A DNA stretch of 64,000 nucleotides, from NCBI GenBank assembly GCA_003725745.1, contig RHDP01000001.1, forward strand, positions 1,767,501 through 1,831,500, in the 5' to 3' direction. Both the position numbers and the translations under genes were made by a program. Below the pieces are notes generated by a model. That model was not told the origin of the DNA, searched no databases, and saw nothing but the letters and a program-made list of their open reading frames with translations. Of the stretch, positions 35,970-45,022 are shown piece after piece. The DNA is from Streptomyces sp. I6 (GTDB lineage: Bacteria > Actinomycetota > Actinomycetes > Streptomycetales > Streptomycetaceae). How positions within the stretch are numbered: the first letter of the stretch is position 1; each line of letters opens with the position of its first letter.

Positions 35970-36428
35970 TCACAGGGTGTCCAGTGCCTTGACGTAGTCG
36001 TTCAGGTCGCGGGCGTCGGGGAGGCCGTTGACGACGGTCCAGCGCACCACGCCCTCCTTGTCGATGATGAAGGTGCCGCGCACCGCGCAGCCCTTCTCCT
36101 CGTCGAACACGCCGTACGCCCTGGAGGTCTCGCCGTGCGGCCAGAAGTCCGACAGCAGCGGGTACTCGAGGCGCTCCTGCTCGGCGAAGACGCGCAGGGT
36201 GGGGACGGAGTCGTTGGAGACGGCGAGCAGCTGGGTGTCGTCGTTGACGAACGTCGGGAGTTCGTCGCGGAGCGCGCAGAGCTCGCCCGTGCACACTCCG
36301 GTGAAGGCGAAGGGGTAGAAGAGCAGCACCACGTTCTTCTCGCCGCGGAACCCGGCGAGGGTCACGGTCCGTCCGTGGTTGTCCCTCAGCTTGAAGTCCG
36401 GGGCCCGGGTGCCGACCTCGATCGCCAT
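35970..36428 (-). CDS. AhpE-type peroxiredoxin
   Basis: A 152-residue thiol peroxidase. The active-site segment is FYPFAFTGVCTGELCALRDE with the peroxidatic Cys46 (P-x3-T-x2-C) and a second Cys51; a third Cys sits in EKGCAVRGTF. The supporting Arg is in AVRGTFIID. It reduces H2O2 and organic peroxides in the cytoplasm, reloaded by a mycoredoxin or mycothiol as in actinobacterial AhpE. ATG 36428 is the conserved start (MAIEVGTRAPDF). It lies 204 bases downstream of DUF3052 on the same strand. Confidence 0.93.
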   Translation of the reverse strand: MAIEVGTRAPDFKLRDNHGRTVTLAGFRGEKNVVLLFYPFAFTGVCTGELCALRDELPTFVNDDTQLLAVSNDSVPTLRVFAEQERLEYPLLSDFWPHGETSRAYGVFDEEKGCAVRGTFIIDKEGVVRWTVVNGLPDARDLNDYVKALDTL

Positions 36429-36583
36429 GACTGGTGCTTCCCTCCGTTGGCCGCTTCGGCGCCGGAGCGGTGCCTCGGCCGGGGGCCGCCGCGGCTCCGG
36501 CGCCGCTGATGCCGCCCAGCCTACGCACCGGCACCCGCGCACCGGGAGCCGCACACCGGGAGCCGTACATCGGGACCCGCGCA

Positions 36584-36620
36584 CCGGGCCCCCGCCGGCG
36601 GTGCGCCTGCGGGGGCCCGG
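36584..36620 (-). terminator. Hairpin after the DUF3052 gene
   Basis: 12-bp arms CCGGGCCCCCGC (36584-36595) and complement (36609-36620), loop 13 bases, starting 13 bases past the DUF3052 stop. It separates DUF3052 from the peroxiredoxin gene. Confidence 0.75.
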
Positions 36621-36632
36621 GTCAGCTGCGGA

Positions 36633-37061
36633 TCAGCGCTTGGCCTTGGGCGTGGCCAGCCTGCTGCCGGTCCAGTCCTTGCCCGCGTTGATGCTCTTGG
36701 TCTGCGAGAGCCCCGCCGTCTGGGAGGCCTCGTTGATGTCACTGGGCTCGACGTAGCCGTCACGGCCGGTCTTCGGCGTCATGAGCCAGACCAGTCCGCC
36801 CTCGTCGACGAGGCCGATGGCGTCCACGAGCGCGTCCGTGAGGTCGCCGTCCTCGTCGCGGAACCACAGCAGGACGACGTCCGCGACGTCGTCGTAGTCC
36901 TCGTCGACGAGTTCCTGGCCGATGACGGCTTCGATACCCTCACGGAGCTCGTGCTCGACGTCATCGTCGTAGCCGATCTCCTGGACCACCTGTCCGGGCT
37001 CGAACCCCAGCCTCGCCGCCGGGTTGGTCCGCTCCTCCGCGTGGTCCGCGGTCGCGCTCAC
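36633..37061 (-). CDS. DUF3052 domain protein
   Basis: A 142-residue very acidic protein with the complete DUF3052 pattern: AARLGFEPGQVVQEIGYDDD, DDVADVVLLWFRDEDGDL, DALVDAIGLVDEGGLVWLMT and GYVEPSDINEASQTAGL. The family is actinobacterial and has no assigned activity; relatives are commonly next to aceE, as here (divergent, 338 bases). GTG 37061 has AGGAGG seven bases upstream. Confidence 0.93.
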   Translation of the reverse strand: MSATADHAEERTNPAARLGFEPGQVVQEIGYDDDVEHELREGIEAVIGQELVDEDYDDVADVVLLWFRDEDGDLTDALVDAIGLVDEGGLVWLMTPKTGRDGYVEPSDINEASQTAGLSQTKSINAGKDWTGSRLATPKAKR

Positions 37062-37399
37062 GGCTTGCCTCCTGATCTTGTTTCGGAAAGTGCTTCAGCC
37101 GCGCGCGTACGCGAGGCATTGGCCGTAGTCCACACGGGCGGGACGGATCGCGCAAGTACCCGGCCGCCGAGACCGCCGAAACGGTGACGTTTGCGGCCGT
37201 GTCGCCCCAACTCCGGGGCGGGCCTCCGTCCGCCCTGGTGAGTCGGACTCACCCCTTCGCACCCTTTGTACGCTTCCGTGCCGCCGGTTCGCCAATCGGG
37301 GCCGGTTGGTTACCGTTCGGTAGAGATGACGTTTTGCTCCCCGGGGGTACACGATGGGGAGCGCGTGACGACATACCAACCGACCAGCGAAGGAACAGC
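37062..37399. promoter_or_regulatory. Divergent DUF3052/aceE promoter region
   Basis: The 338-base spacer has AT-richer stretches at 37090-37110 and 37290-37340. The segment GCCGGTTGGTTACCGTTCGG (37301-37320) and a complementary ACCAACCG at 37375-37382 could form a long-range pairing ahead of aceE. No specific operator can be named. Confidence 0.4.
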
Positions 37400-40147
37400 G
37401 TGGCTTCCGGATCAGATCGCAACCCGATCATCATTGGCGGCCTTCCGAGCCAGGTCCCGGACTTCGATCCGGAGGAGACCCGGGAGTGGCTCGACTCGCT
37501 CGACGCCGCCGTCGACGAGCGCGGCCGTGAGCGGGCCCGCTACCTCATGCTGCGACTGATCGAGCGGGCCCGCGAGAAGCGCGTGGCCGTGCCCGAGATG
37601 CGCAGCACGGACTACGTGAACACCATCGCGACCAAGGACGAGCCGTTCTTCCCGGGCAACGAGGAGATCGAGCGGAAGATCCTCAACGCCACCCGCTGGA
37701 ACGCCGCGGTAATGGTGTCCCGCGCCCAGCGTCCCGGGATCGGCGTCGGCGGCCACATCGCCACCTTCGCCTCCTCCGCCTCCCTCTACGACGTGGGCTT
37801 CAACCACTTCTTCCGCGGCAAGGACGAGGGCGACGGCGGCGACCAGATCTTCTTCCAGGGCCATGCCTCGCCCGGCGTCTACGCCCGCGCGTTCCTGCTG
37901 GACCGGCTGAACGAGACCCAGCTCGACGGCTTCCGCCAGGAGAAGTCGAAGTTCCCCGACGGTCTGTCGTCGTACCCGCACCCTCGGCTGATGCCGGACT
38001 TCTGGGAGTTCCCGACCGTCTCGATGGGCCTCGGCCCGATCGGGGCGATCTACCAGGCGCGGATGAACCGCTACATGGAGGCGCGCGGTATCGCCGACAC
38101 CTCCCGCTCCCACGTGTGGGCCTTCCTCGGCGACGGCGAGATGGACGAGCCCGAGTCGCTCGGCCAGCTCTCGATCGCCGCCCGCGAGGGCCTGGACAAC
38201 CTGACCTTCGTGGTGAACTGCAACCTGCAGCGGCTCGACGGCCCGGTGCGCGGCAACGGCAAGATCATCCAGGAACTGGAGTCGATCTTCCGCGGCGCCG
38301 GCTGGAACGTGATCAAGCTGATCTGGGACCGCACCTGGGACCCGCTGCTCGCGCGGGACCGCGACGGAGTGCTGGTCAACAAGCTGAACACCACGCCGGA
38401 CGGCCAGTTCCAGACGTACGCCACGGAGACGGGCGACTACATCCGCCGGCACTTCTTCGGCGACGACCAGCGGCTGCGCGCCATGGTCGAGAACATGACC
38501 GACCACCAGGTCCTGATGCTGGGCCGCGGCGGCCACGACCACCGGAAGATCTTCGCCGCGTACTCCGCGGCCCGCGCCCACAAGGGCCAGCCGACGGTGA
38601 TCCTCGCCCAGACGGTCAAGGGCTGGACGCTGGGACCGAACTTCGAGGGCCGCAACGCGACCCACCAGATGAAGAAGCTGACGGTCGACGACCTCAAGGG
38701 CTTCCGCGACCGGCTGCACCTCCCGATCAGCGACCGCGAGCTGGAGTCCGGCCTGCCGCCGTACTACCACCCGGGCCGCGACTCGGAGGAGATCCAGTAC
38801 ATGCACGACCGCCGCAAGGGCCTGGGCGGGTACGTGCCGACCCGCGTGGTGCGGTCGCAGCCGCTGGCCCTGCCCGGCGACAAGACGTACGCGGCCGTGA
38901 AGAAGGGCTCGGGGCAGCAGTCGATCGCCACCACCATGGCGTTCGTCCGGCTGCTGAAGGACCTCATGCGGGACAAGGAGATCGGCAAGCGGTTCGTGCT
39001 GATCGCTCCGGACGAGTACCGCACGTTCGGCATGGACTCGTTCTTCCCGAGCGCCAAGATCTACAACCCGCTCGGCCAGCAGTACGAGGCCGTGGACCGC
39101 GAGCTGCTCCTCGCGTACAAGGAGTCGCCGACCGGGCAGATGCTGCACGACGGCATCTCGGAGGCGGGCTGCACCGCCTCGCTGATCGCGGCCGGCTCGG
39201 CCTACGCCACCCACGGCGAGCCGCTGATCCCGGTCTATGTCTTCTACTCGATGTTCGGTTTCCAGCGGACCGGTGACCAGTTCTGGCAGATGGCGGATCA
39301 GCTCTCGCGCGGATTCGTCCTCGGTGCGACCGCCGGGCGCACGACCCTGACCGGTGAGGGCCTGCAGCACGCGGACGGCCACTCCCAGCTGCTGGCCTCC
39401 ACCAACCCGGCCTGCGTCGCGTACGACCCGGCGTTCGGCTTCGAGATCGCGCACATCGTCCAGGACGGCCTGCGCCGGATGTACGGGGGCGACGCCGAGC
39501 ACCCGCACGGCGAGGACGTCTTCTACTACCTGACCGTCTACAACGAGCCGATCCAGCACCCGGCCGAGCCCGAGAACGTCGACGTGGACGGCATCCTCAA
39601 CGGCATCCACCGCTTCCGGGAAGGCGGGGCGGGACGGATCCCGGCGCAGATCATGGCGTCCGGTGTCGCCGTCCCCTGGGCCCTGGAGGCCCAGCGGATC
39701 CTCGCCGAGGAGTGGGACGTCAAGGCCGGCGTCTGGTCGGCGACCTCCTGGAACGAGCTGCGGCGCGAGGCCGTGGCGGCCGAGGAGTACAACCTGCTCC
39801 ACCCCGAGGAGGAGCAGCGCGTCCCGTATGTGACGCGGAAGCTCGGCAGCGCCGAGGGACCGTACGTGGCCGTGTCCGACTGGATGCGCAGCGTCCCGGA
39901 CCAGATCGCCCGCTGGGTGCCCGGCCGCTACACCTCGCTGGGTGCGGACGGCTTCGGCTTCGCGGACACCCGGGGCGCGGCCCGCCGGTACTTCCACATC
40001 GACGCGCAGTCGATCGTGCTGGCGGTGCTCACCGAGCTCGCCCACGAGGGCAAGGTCGACCGCTCGGTGCTGAAGCAGGCCGTGGACCGCTACCAGCTGC
40101 TGGACGTGGCGGCGGCCGACCCGGGCCCCGCGGGCGGCGACGCGTAG
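37400..40147 (+). CDS. aceE: Pyruvate dehydrogenase E1 component, homodimeric type
   Basis: A 915-residue E1 subunit that decarboxylates pyruvate and transfers the acetyl group to E2 lipoyl domains. The thiamine-diphosphate motif starts [20 protein letters not shown] and ends [11 protein letters not shown]. The N-terminal E2-binding part reads [20 protein letters not shown], the phosphate-binding/active-site His region [20 protein letters not shown] is present as [12 protein letters not shown], and the transketolase-like C-terminal half has ITMLG-type SVVTGTA-like [20 protein letters not shown]. Length fits the single-chain E1. GTG 37400 has AAGGA six bases before. It is a monocistronic unit with its own terminator. 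Confidence 0.97.
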   Translation: MASGSDRNPIIIGGLPSQVPDFDPEETREWLDSLDAAVDERGRERARYLMLRLIERAREKRVAVPEMRSTDYVNTIATKDEPFFPGNEEIERKILNATRWNAAVMVSRAQRPGIGVGGHIATFASSASLYDVGFNHFFRGKDEGDGGDQIFFQGHASPGVYARAFLLDRLNETQLDGFRQEKSKFPDGLSSYPHPRLMPDFWEFPTVSMGLGPIGAIYQARMNRYMEARGIADTSRSHVWAFLGDGEMDEPESLGQLSIAAREGLDNLTFVVNCNLQRLDGPVRGNGKIIQELESIFRGAGWNVIKLIWDRTWDPLLARDRDGVLVNKLNTTPDGQFQTYATETGDYIRRHFFGDDQRLRAMVENMTDHQVLMLGRGGHDHRKIFAAYSAARAHKGQPTVILAQTVKGWTLGPNFEGRNATHQMKKLTVDDLKGFRDRLHLPISDRELESGLPPYYHPGRDSEEIQYMHDRRKGLGGYVPTRVVRSQPLALPGDKTYAAVKKGSGQQSIATTMAFVRLLKDLMRDKEIGKRFVLIAPDEYRTFGMDSFFPSAKIYNPLGQQYEAVDRELLLAYKESPTGQMLHDGISEAGCTASLIAAGSAYATHGEPLIPVYVFYSMFGFQRTGDQFWQMADQLSRGFVLGATAGRTTLTGEGLQHADGHSQLLASTNPACVAYDPAFGFEIAHIVQDGLRRMYGGDAEHPHGEDVFYYLTVYNEPIQHPAEPENVDVDGILNGIHRFREGGAGRIPAQIMASGVAVPWALEAQRILAEEWDVKAGVWSATSWNELRREAVAAEEYNLLHPEEEQRVPYVTRKLGSAEGPYVAVSDWMRSVPDQIARWVPGRYTSLGADGFGFADTRGAARRYFHIDAQSIVLAVLTELAHEGKVDRSVLKQAVDRYQLLDVAAADPGPAGGDA

Positions 40148-40182
40148 CGTCCCCGGCGCACCTCCCCGGGCGCACCTCCCCG

Positions 40183-40218
40183 GGCGGGTGCGGAGCGAGG
40201 GCCCGCTCCGCACCCGCC
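40183..40218 (+). terminator. Terminator of aceE
   Basis: Perfect 15-bp arms GGCGGGTGCGGAGCG (40183-40197) and complement (40204-40218) with a 6-base loop, 36 bases after the aceE stop and 14 bases before the next start codon. Confidence 0.85.
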
Positions 40219-40231
40219 TACCATCCCGGAC

Positions 40232-41011
40232 ATGAAAGAACGAACGGCGCAGATGCGCTGGGAGGCCCGCACCCAGGGTCCGCTGCTGGTGCTCGCCGTG
40301 GTGTTCGGGCTCGCGTACGCGGTGCCGATCGTGCTGCCGGCCGCCCCCGCGTGGGTGCACCGGGGCTCCCAGCTCGTGGAGTGGGTCGTCTGGATCGCCT
40401 TCGCCGGCGACTACCTGGTACGGCTGCGGCTGGCCCCGCACAAGTGGCTCTTCGTGCGCAGGCATCCGCTGGACCTGCTCGCGGTGCTCCTGCCTCTGGT
40501 GCAGCCGCTGCGGCTGCTGCGGGTGGTGTCCACGCTCCTCCTGGCCGGACGGCGGGCCCGGATGGCACCGCAGGTCACACTCACCACCTACGTGGCCGGC
40601 GCGGTGGCGGGGCTGATGATGTTCGGCTCGCTCGCGGTGCTGGCCGTCGAGCGGGACGCACCCGATGGGAACATCCGCACCCTGGGTGACGCCGTGTGGT
40701 GGTCGTTCACCACGATGACGACCGTCGGCTACGGCGACCATGCGCCGACGACCGGCCTGGGGCGGGTGCTCGCGGTCGGGCTGATGCTCTCGGGTATCGC
40801 ACTGCTGGGTGTCGTGACCGCCAACATCGCGGCCTGGTTCATCTCCCGCTTCGAACGCGACGACGCCGAGGAGCGCCGCCAGACGGCCCTGCTGGAGGCC
40901 CTGACCCACGAGGTCAGGGAACTGCGGGCGGAGGTCGCACGGCTGTCGGCGGCACCGGCGGCCGCGCCGGAGCAGCCCGCCGTGCCACCGCCTAGTTCTC
41001 CCACACCTTGA
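40232..41011 (+). CDS. Voltage-gated-like potassium channel family protein
   Basis: A 259-residue channel subunit. The selectivity filter is SFTTMTTVGYGDHAP (TVGYGD at about 164-169) between two pore helices. The first 115 residues hold a voltage-sensor-like S1-S4 part, with an Arg-rich S4 segment LRLLRVVSTLLLAGRRARM. After the pore, a helical cytoplasmic tail (ERDDAEERRQTALLEALTHE) would form a tetrameric coiled coil. ATG 40232 is close to the aceE terminator, so the promoter must lie within or before it. The 3' end overlaps the convergent inhibitor gene by 20 bases. Confidence 0.93.
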   Translation: MKERTAQMRWEARTQGPLLVLAVVFGLAYAVPIVLPAAPAWVHRGSQLVEWVVWIAFAGDYLVRLRLAPHKWLFVRRHPLDLLAVLLPLVQPLRLLRVVSTLLLAGRRARMAPQVTLTTYVAGAVAGLMMFGSLAVLAVERDAPDGNIRTLGDAVWWSFTTMTTVGYGDHAPTTGLGRVLAVGLMLSGIALLGVVTANIAAWFISRFERDDAEERRQTALLEALTHEVRELRAEVARLSAAPAAAPEQPAVPPPSSPTP

Positions 41012-41570
41012 CCGCCCGCACCCGGTAGGGGGTCTGGGGCACCCAGGTCCCGCCGCCCGGGTACGTCTCGAACTCACCGGTCTCCGCGCACTCGGCCGAC
41101 TGGTAGGCGGTGACGGGACGCCCGGTGCGGTTGGCGAGGGCCTGGGCGCCGGCGGCGGCCGGGAGCGGGACGCAGGACTCGATGTCGATGCCGGACAGCT
41201 CGTGGACGTGGCGCGTCCCGGTGAAGCCCGGCTTCGCCCAGAGGCAGAGTTCACCAGGGCCGCAGCGGCCGAGTCGCGGCTGCGGTGGCGCGGACCGGGC
41301 CCGGGCAGCCGGGGTGGCGGGGGAGAGCGGGGCGGGCGAGGCCAGGGCGGCGGAGGCGGCTGGGGCGGCAGAGGTGGCCAGGGTGACCGCAGGGGCAGCA
41401 GAGGCCGCAGAGGCCGCAGTGGGCGCAGAGAGCGCAGAGGGCAGGGAAACCGCAGAGGCCACGGAAGCCGCAGAGGCCGCGGGGGCCAGGGAGGCCGGGG
41501 CAGCGGCGGAAGCCGTTGCCGACAGGCACAGAGTGGCCAGTACAGCGGTGGTGAGAACGGTCGTGCGCAT
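40992..41570 (-). CDS. Secreted peptidase inhibitor family I36-like protein
   Basis: A 192-residue exported protein. Signal peptide MRTTVLTTAVLATLCLSATA with a cleavage site near SASAAAP; then about 70 residues of Ala/Ser/Pro low complexity; then a beta-gamma-crystallin-like I36 domain: LGRCGPGELCLWAKPGFTG, CVPLPAAAGAQALANRTGRP and a C-terminal YRVRAVKVWEN. Cys residues pair as in the SMI-type metalloprotease inhibitors of Streptomyces. Its target is unknown. ATG 41570 starts the signal peptide; an in-frame TTG nine bases earlier is possible. Confidence 0.85.
   Translation of the reverse strand: MRTTVLTTAVLATLCLSATASAAAPASLAPAASAASVASAVSLPSALSAPTAASAASAAPAVTLATSAAPAASAALASPAPLSPATPAARARSAPPQPRLGRCGPGELCLWAKPGFTGTRHVHELSGIDIESCVPLPAAAGAQALANRTGRPVTAYQSAECAETGEFETYPGGGTWVPQTPYRVRAVKVWEN
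41250..41530 (-). repeat. Ala/Ser-coding microsatellite tract inside the inhibitor gene
   Basis: On the minus strand many near-copies of GCSKCYGCG-type hexamers (GCAGAGGCC on the plus strand) encode ASAASVASAVSLPSALSAP and similar. The tract separates the signal peptide from the inhibitor domain and looks like repeat expansion that stays in frame. Confidence 0.6.
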
Positions 41571-41949
41571 GAGGATCAACCCCCGTGTCGGTGTGCCGGC
41601 AGGGGCCCGTACGGGTTCCGCGGCCGGTCCGTGCACACCGGTCCGGTCCCGGGTCTCCGTCGTGGACCACCTGCCCGCACCCTGACCGGTGGCACGGACG
41701 CGCCGGAAGACCCGCCGGACCGGTTCACCCTGATAGGCGACAGCCCCGGTGGGACCGCCCGGTGGATCCCGGCACGCGCCCCGGCAGGGGTCGGCCCGCG
41801 GCAGGGGCCGGCCGGCGACACATGCCGCCCGGCCGGCACCCGCAGCGGTTCCGCCGGCCTCGGCGCACGGCCGGCGGAACCTTTGCGGGTACCGGCACCG
41901 GCGGGGGACCGGTACCGGTACCGCTATCGGCGGGGGAGGACGGGCCGGG
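41571..41949. other. Spacer without recognisable gene
   Basis: About 379 bases. It contains the promoter of the inhibitor gene at its left end and short CCGGTACCGG-type palindromic repeats at 41895-41930, but no coding frame. Confidence 0.45.
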
Positions 41950-42401
41950 TCAGGAGGTGGCGCACGTGCGGCCGGTGATCACTTCCAGCTCGTAGAGGCC
42001 GCCCTCCGACTCGGTGCTGACCACGCGGATCTGGCCGCGGGCCTCGCAGTACTTGCCGGTTCCCCCGGTGATGGCGATGAGAAAGGGGGGATCCGAGTCG
42101 CGTGTGGCGTTCTGCCAGGTGATCTCGCCGTCCTTGAGGACATAGGACCCGTAGCAGGTGGTGGTCGTGGGGTGGAATCGGCGAAGACGCAGTTGGTCGT
42201 GACGAAGCCGACGTTCTCGCCCTTCCGGTTCAGCAGGTCGGCGGTGACGTTGGGGAAAGTGCCCTGTGAGTTGGTGGTGGTGAGGGTGAACTCCTTCACC
42301 CGGTCCTTGTCGTTGCCGGTGTCCGCTTGGGCCAGCGGTGCGGCGAGCACGGCGGGGGCGAGAACCAGCGCGCACAGCGGCAGCGCGAGTGAGGTCTTCA
42401 T
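41950..42401 (-). CDS. Small secreted protein (AOC-barrel-like), frameshifted as given
   Basis: ATG 42401 begins a signal peptide (MKTSLALPLCALVLAPAVLA, cleavage near AQA-D) followed by KDRVKEFTLTTTNSQGTFPN and FVTTNCVFADS. Near 42175 similarity moves to another frame, continuing CYGSYVLKDGEITWQNATRD, LIAITGGTGKYCEARGQIRV and LYELEVITGRTCATS. The joined product is about 150 residues and resembles the allene-oxide-cyclase-like/dirigent-like small secreted barrels of Streptomyces (AITGGTGKY is typical). Exactly one base is missing, most simply in the GGGG at 42170-42173. Function unknown. Confidence 0.65.
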
Positions 42402-42648
42402 GCGGGTGTCCGTTCTGCGGGAGGGAGTCCTTCCGTAAGTGATCCAACGTGGGGCCGGGCCGTTCTTCCTGCTGTGCACGGCCGAACGGGTGGGCCTCGT
42501 CACCCACCGGAAAGTGAGCGCGGCGCGCACAGGGAGTAGCCGTACGGCTGTCCGTGTGCCTCCGGACGCGTGATCTCCCTCACGGTCGCCGTGACCTCCC
42601 TCACGGTCGCCCCGAGCGCCCCCCGGCTCGGCCTAGGCTGTCCCCTCA

Positions 42649-43869
42649 GTGACTGCTCTGCACCCCTCCCCCACACCGAACGTCCGGCGCACCCTCCTCG
42701 CTCTCGCCGTGGTGTTCGTGCTGCTCGCGACCACCGGTTGGACCGCCGTGCGGCAGCAGAACGGTCCCGTCGAGCCCCGGGCGGCCGCGCTGGCCGCATG
42801 GGAGCAGGCCCGTATCGGGCACCGCGCACTGCCGGACCCGACGTCGCCTCCCGGCGTCCTGGCCCGGTTCTTCTCCTCCCTCGGAGCCGGGCAGGCGGCC
42901 TCCCTGGCGGAGCGCCATCCGCTCGTCGTGGGCAATCTCAACGGTGCGCCGGTGACGCTGCGCTACCGCGCCAACCGGATCGCGCTGGCCCAGGAGCGGC
43001 GGGTGGAGCAGTGGCGGGCCCGCGACGGAAGGCTCTCCGCCGCGGGCCGCGACGACGCGAGCCGGCGCGTGCACCGGTACCAGTCGCTGCTCCGGCCCGG
43101 CCGCCAGATCCTCGCCTTCGACCCGACCGGGAAGGGCCGGGTCGCCGAGGTCTTCGGCGACCTCGACCGGGCCCAGCGGGTGTCCGTGATCGTCCCCGGC
43201 GTCGACACCGACGTCCTGACCTTCGAGCGGAGCCGGCGCAGGTACTCCGCCCCGGTGGGCATGGCGCAGTCGCTCTACACCGCGGAGCGCGCCGCCGCGC
43301 CCTCCGTGCGTACGGCCGTCATCGCCTGGGCCGACTACACCTCGCCCTCGGGCGTCGGGCTCGACGCCTCCACCGGCCGGCTCGCCGCCGGCGGCGCGGA
43401 CCGCCTGGTCGCCCTGACGGGAGCACTGCCCGGCCGGGCCGAGGTGTCGCTGTTCTGCCACAGCTACGGCTCCGTGGTCTGCGGCGTCGCCGCGCGTGAA
43501 CTTCCCCGGCGGGTCCGCGACATGGCGGTCGCCGGCAGCCCCGGCATGCGCGCGGAGAACGCCGCCGGGCTCGGCACGGACGCGCGGGTGTGGGCGATGC
43601 GTGACGCCGACGACTGGATCAAGGACGTCCCGTATCTGAAGGTCGGCGGGCTCGGCCACGGCGCCGATCCGATGGCCCCGGGCTTCGGGGCGCGGGTGCT
43701 GTCGGCGGCGGGAGCGGTCGGCCACACCGGGTACTTCGAGCCGGGCACGGAGAGCCTCAGCAACTTCGCCGAGATAGGCGTCGGTTCGTACCGGACGGTC
43801 AGCTGCCAGGACGGCAACTCCGCGTGCCGCAGTGGAATTTACGGTGCGGAAGGGGCCCGACGCGCGTAG
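42649..43869 (+). CDS. DUF1023 alpha/beta hydrolase, membrane-anchored
   Basis: A 406-residue protein. One N-terminal membrane helix (TLLALAVVFVLLATTGWTAV) precedes the DUF1023 catalytic part: HPLVVGNLNGAPVTLRYRAN, AQRVSVIVPGVDTDVLTFER, AVIAWADYTSP and nucleophile elbow SLFCHSYGSVVCGVA (Ser in HSYGS). The late GHTGYFEPGTESL carries the likely catalytic His. Substrate is unknown, probably a lipid or ester outside the membrane. GTG 42649 is the start. A second DUF1023 protein is encoded at 47520 with the same block order. Confidence 0.87.
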   Translation: MTALHPSPTPNVRRTLLALAVVFVLLATTGWTAVRQQNGPVEPRAAALAAWEQARIGHRALPDPTSPPGVLARFFSSLGAGQAASLAERHPLVVGNLNGAPVTLRYRANRIALAQERRVEQWRARDGRLSAAGRDDASRRVHRYQSLLRPGRQILAFDPTGKGRVAEVFGDLDRAQRVSVIVPGVDTDVLTFERSRRRYSAPVGMAQSLYTAERAAAPSVRTAVIAWADYTSPSGVGLDASTGRLAAGGADRLVALTGALPGRAEVSLFCHSYGSVVCGVAARELPRRVRDMAVAGSPGMRAENAAGLGTDARVWAMRDADDWIKDVPYLKVGGLGHGADPMAPGFGARVLSAAGAVGHTGYFEPGTESLSNFAEIGVGSYRTVSCQDGNSACRSGIYGAEGARRA

Positions 43870-43946
43870 AGCACTGTGGCGAGGTGCATATGACCGTCTT
43901 GTTCACGGGGGCGACGCGCGGGCGCACGCCGCATACGATGAGCCGC

Positions 43947-44816
43947 ATGGGTGATGTGCTGGCCGGAATACATGCCGCCTGGGAGTTCGCACCGGACTCC
44001 GTGCTCATCCGCTTCACTCGGGGGAACCGCGGTACGCCGAAGCTGTTCCAGGTGCTGGGCGAACGGCACATTCCCCTCGAAGCGCTCGAGTCGGTGACGG
44101 TCTCCCCGGGCAAACGCGGCACCGTGGTGCTGCACGCGGTGCCGAGGCCGGGCGCCGATCCACTGATGGACGCGGCGGCGGGGCAGCTGAAGGAAGCCGC
44201 GGACCCGTACCGGCTGGTGCTGCCCGCGGAGCGCGCAACACTCGCCGAGTACCACGCCGGCGAGCTGCGCGCGGTACTGCCGGGTCCGGGCGCCGGACCC
44301 GCGGCCCGCCGTCTGGTCTCGTCCGTCGGCGCGCCGCTTCAGTTCAAGGCGTATGACGGCAAGGCCTCGTTCGACGGGGAGAAGGTGTCCTTCCGCTGGT
44401 CGTGGACCGGTGCGTCGTCCGCGAAGTGGAAGGCCGGAGACCAGAGTTACACCGTCTCCGAGCTGGCAGGGGTCGAGTGGCACTCTCCCGAGGCCCCCGA
44501 CGGCCATCTGCGCCTGCTGTTCCGCGGCGGCGCCCCGGGCGGTGCCGGGGAGCGGCCGGCGCGGGCCGACCAGGACCCGGCGGCGGTCGTCTTCGGCCTC
44601 GGCTACGGACCGGTGCACGAGTCGCTGCCGTTCGCCGCGGCGGTCCTGGAGGCGGTGCGCGAGGCCGCGCCCGCGGTGCCGGCCGCCGCGGTGCCTCCGC
44701 GCGACCCGGCGGGCGTCGCGGAGCGGATCCGCCACCTCGGCGAGCTGCACAGCGCCGGCCTGGTCACCGACGAGGAGTTCCGCAACAAGAAGGCCGAACT
44801 CCTCGCGGAGCTGTAG
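43947..44816 (+). CDS. DUF4429 domain protein with SHOCT tail
   Basis: A 289-residue cytosolic protein with two DUF4429 repeats: MGDVLAGIHAAWEFAPDSVL then HIPLEALESVTVSPGKRGTV, and in the second half LQFKAYDGKASFDGEKVSFR then SYTVSELAGVEWHSPEAPDG. The C-terminus IRHLGELHSAGLVTDEEFRN is a SHOCT helix-hairpin. The family resembles PH-like beta domains; no function is established. ATG 43947 gives the conserved start; an ATG nine bases earlier is possible. Confidence 0.9.
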   Translation: MGDVLAGIHAAWEFAPDSVLIRFTRGNRGTPKLFQVLGERHIPLEALESVTVSPGKRGTVVLHAVPRPGADPLMDAAAGQLKEAADPYRLVLPAERATLAEYHAGELRAVLPGPGAGPAARRLVSSVGAPLQFKAYDGKASFDGEKVSFRWSWTGASSAKWKAGDQSYTVSELAGVEWHSPEAPDGHLRLLFRGGAPGGAGERPARADQDPAAVVFGLGYGPVHESLPFAAAVLEAVREAAPAVPAAAVPPRDPAGVAERIRHLGELHSAGLVTDEEFRNKKAELLAEL

Positions 44817-44865
44817 GGGGCGACCGGCACCCGGCACGGAGCCCGGTGCCCGCGGGCTTGGTTGT

Positions 44866-44912
44866 CACGGTCCTCGCACCACCCGCGATCCGCGGGGGTT
44901 GCGAGGACCGTG
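44866..44912 (+). terminator. Terminator of the DUF4429 gene
   Basis: Perfect 13-bp arms CACGGTCCTCGCA (44866-44878) and complement (44900-44912) plus an inner CCCGCG/CGCGGG stem, 50 bases after the stop. Confidence 0.8.
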
Positions 44913-44942
44913 GGCGTTGAGCGGGCTGCCGCACCGCGGGAT

Positions 44943-44960
44943 GTCATACCGGGGTATGAC
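44943..44960. promoter_or_regulatory. Palindrome upstream of the two-component operon
   Basis: GTCATACCGGGGTATGAC has perfect 8-bp arms and a 2-base centre, 63 bases before the kinase start codon and about 20 bases before a TAGGAC -10-like element. The core recurs upstream of the hydrolase gene at 47413. The position and symmetry fit an operator for the dimeric response regulator encoded next. Confidence 0.65.
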
Positions 44961-45022
44961 CTCACGCCCGGCCCCCGGGTAGGACGCGGCCGCCCGGCCG
45001 GGACGCCTACGCTGAAGCGGCC

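Noticed and set aside
37412-41254. Very long minus-strand open frame opposite aceE and the K+ channel gene
   Set aside because: It is a mirror of GC-rich coding sequence on the other strand; its translation is Arg/His/Val-rich with no domain, and aceE is certain.
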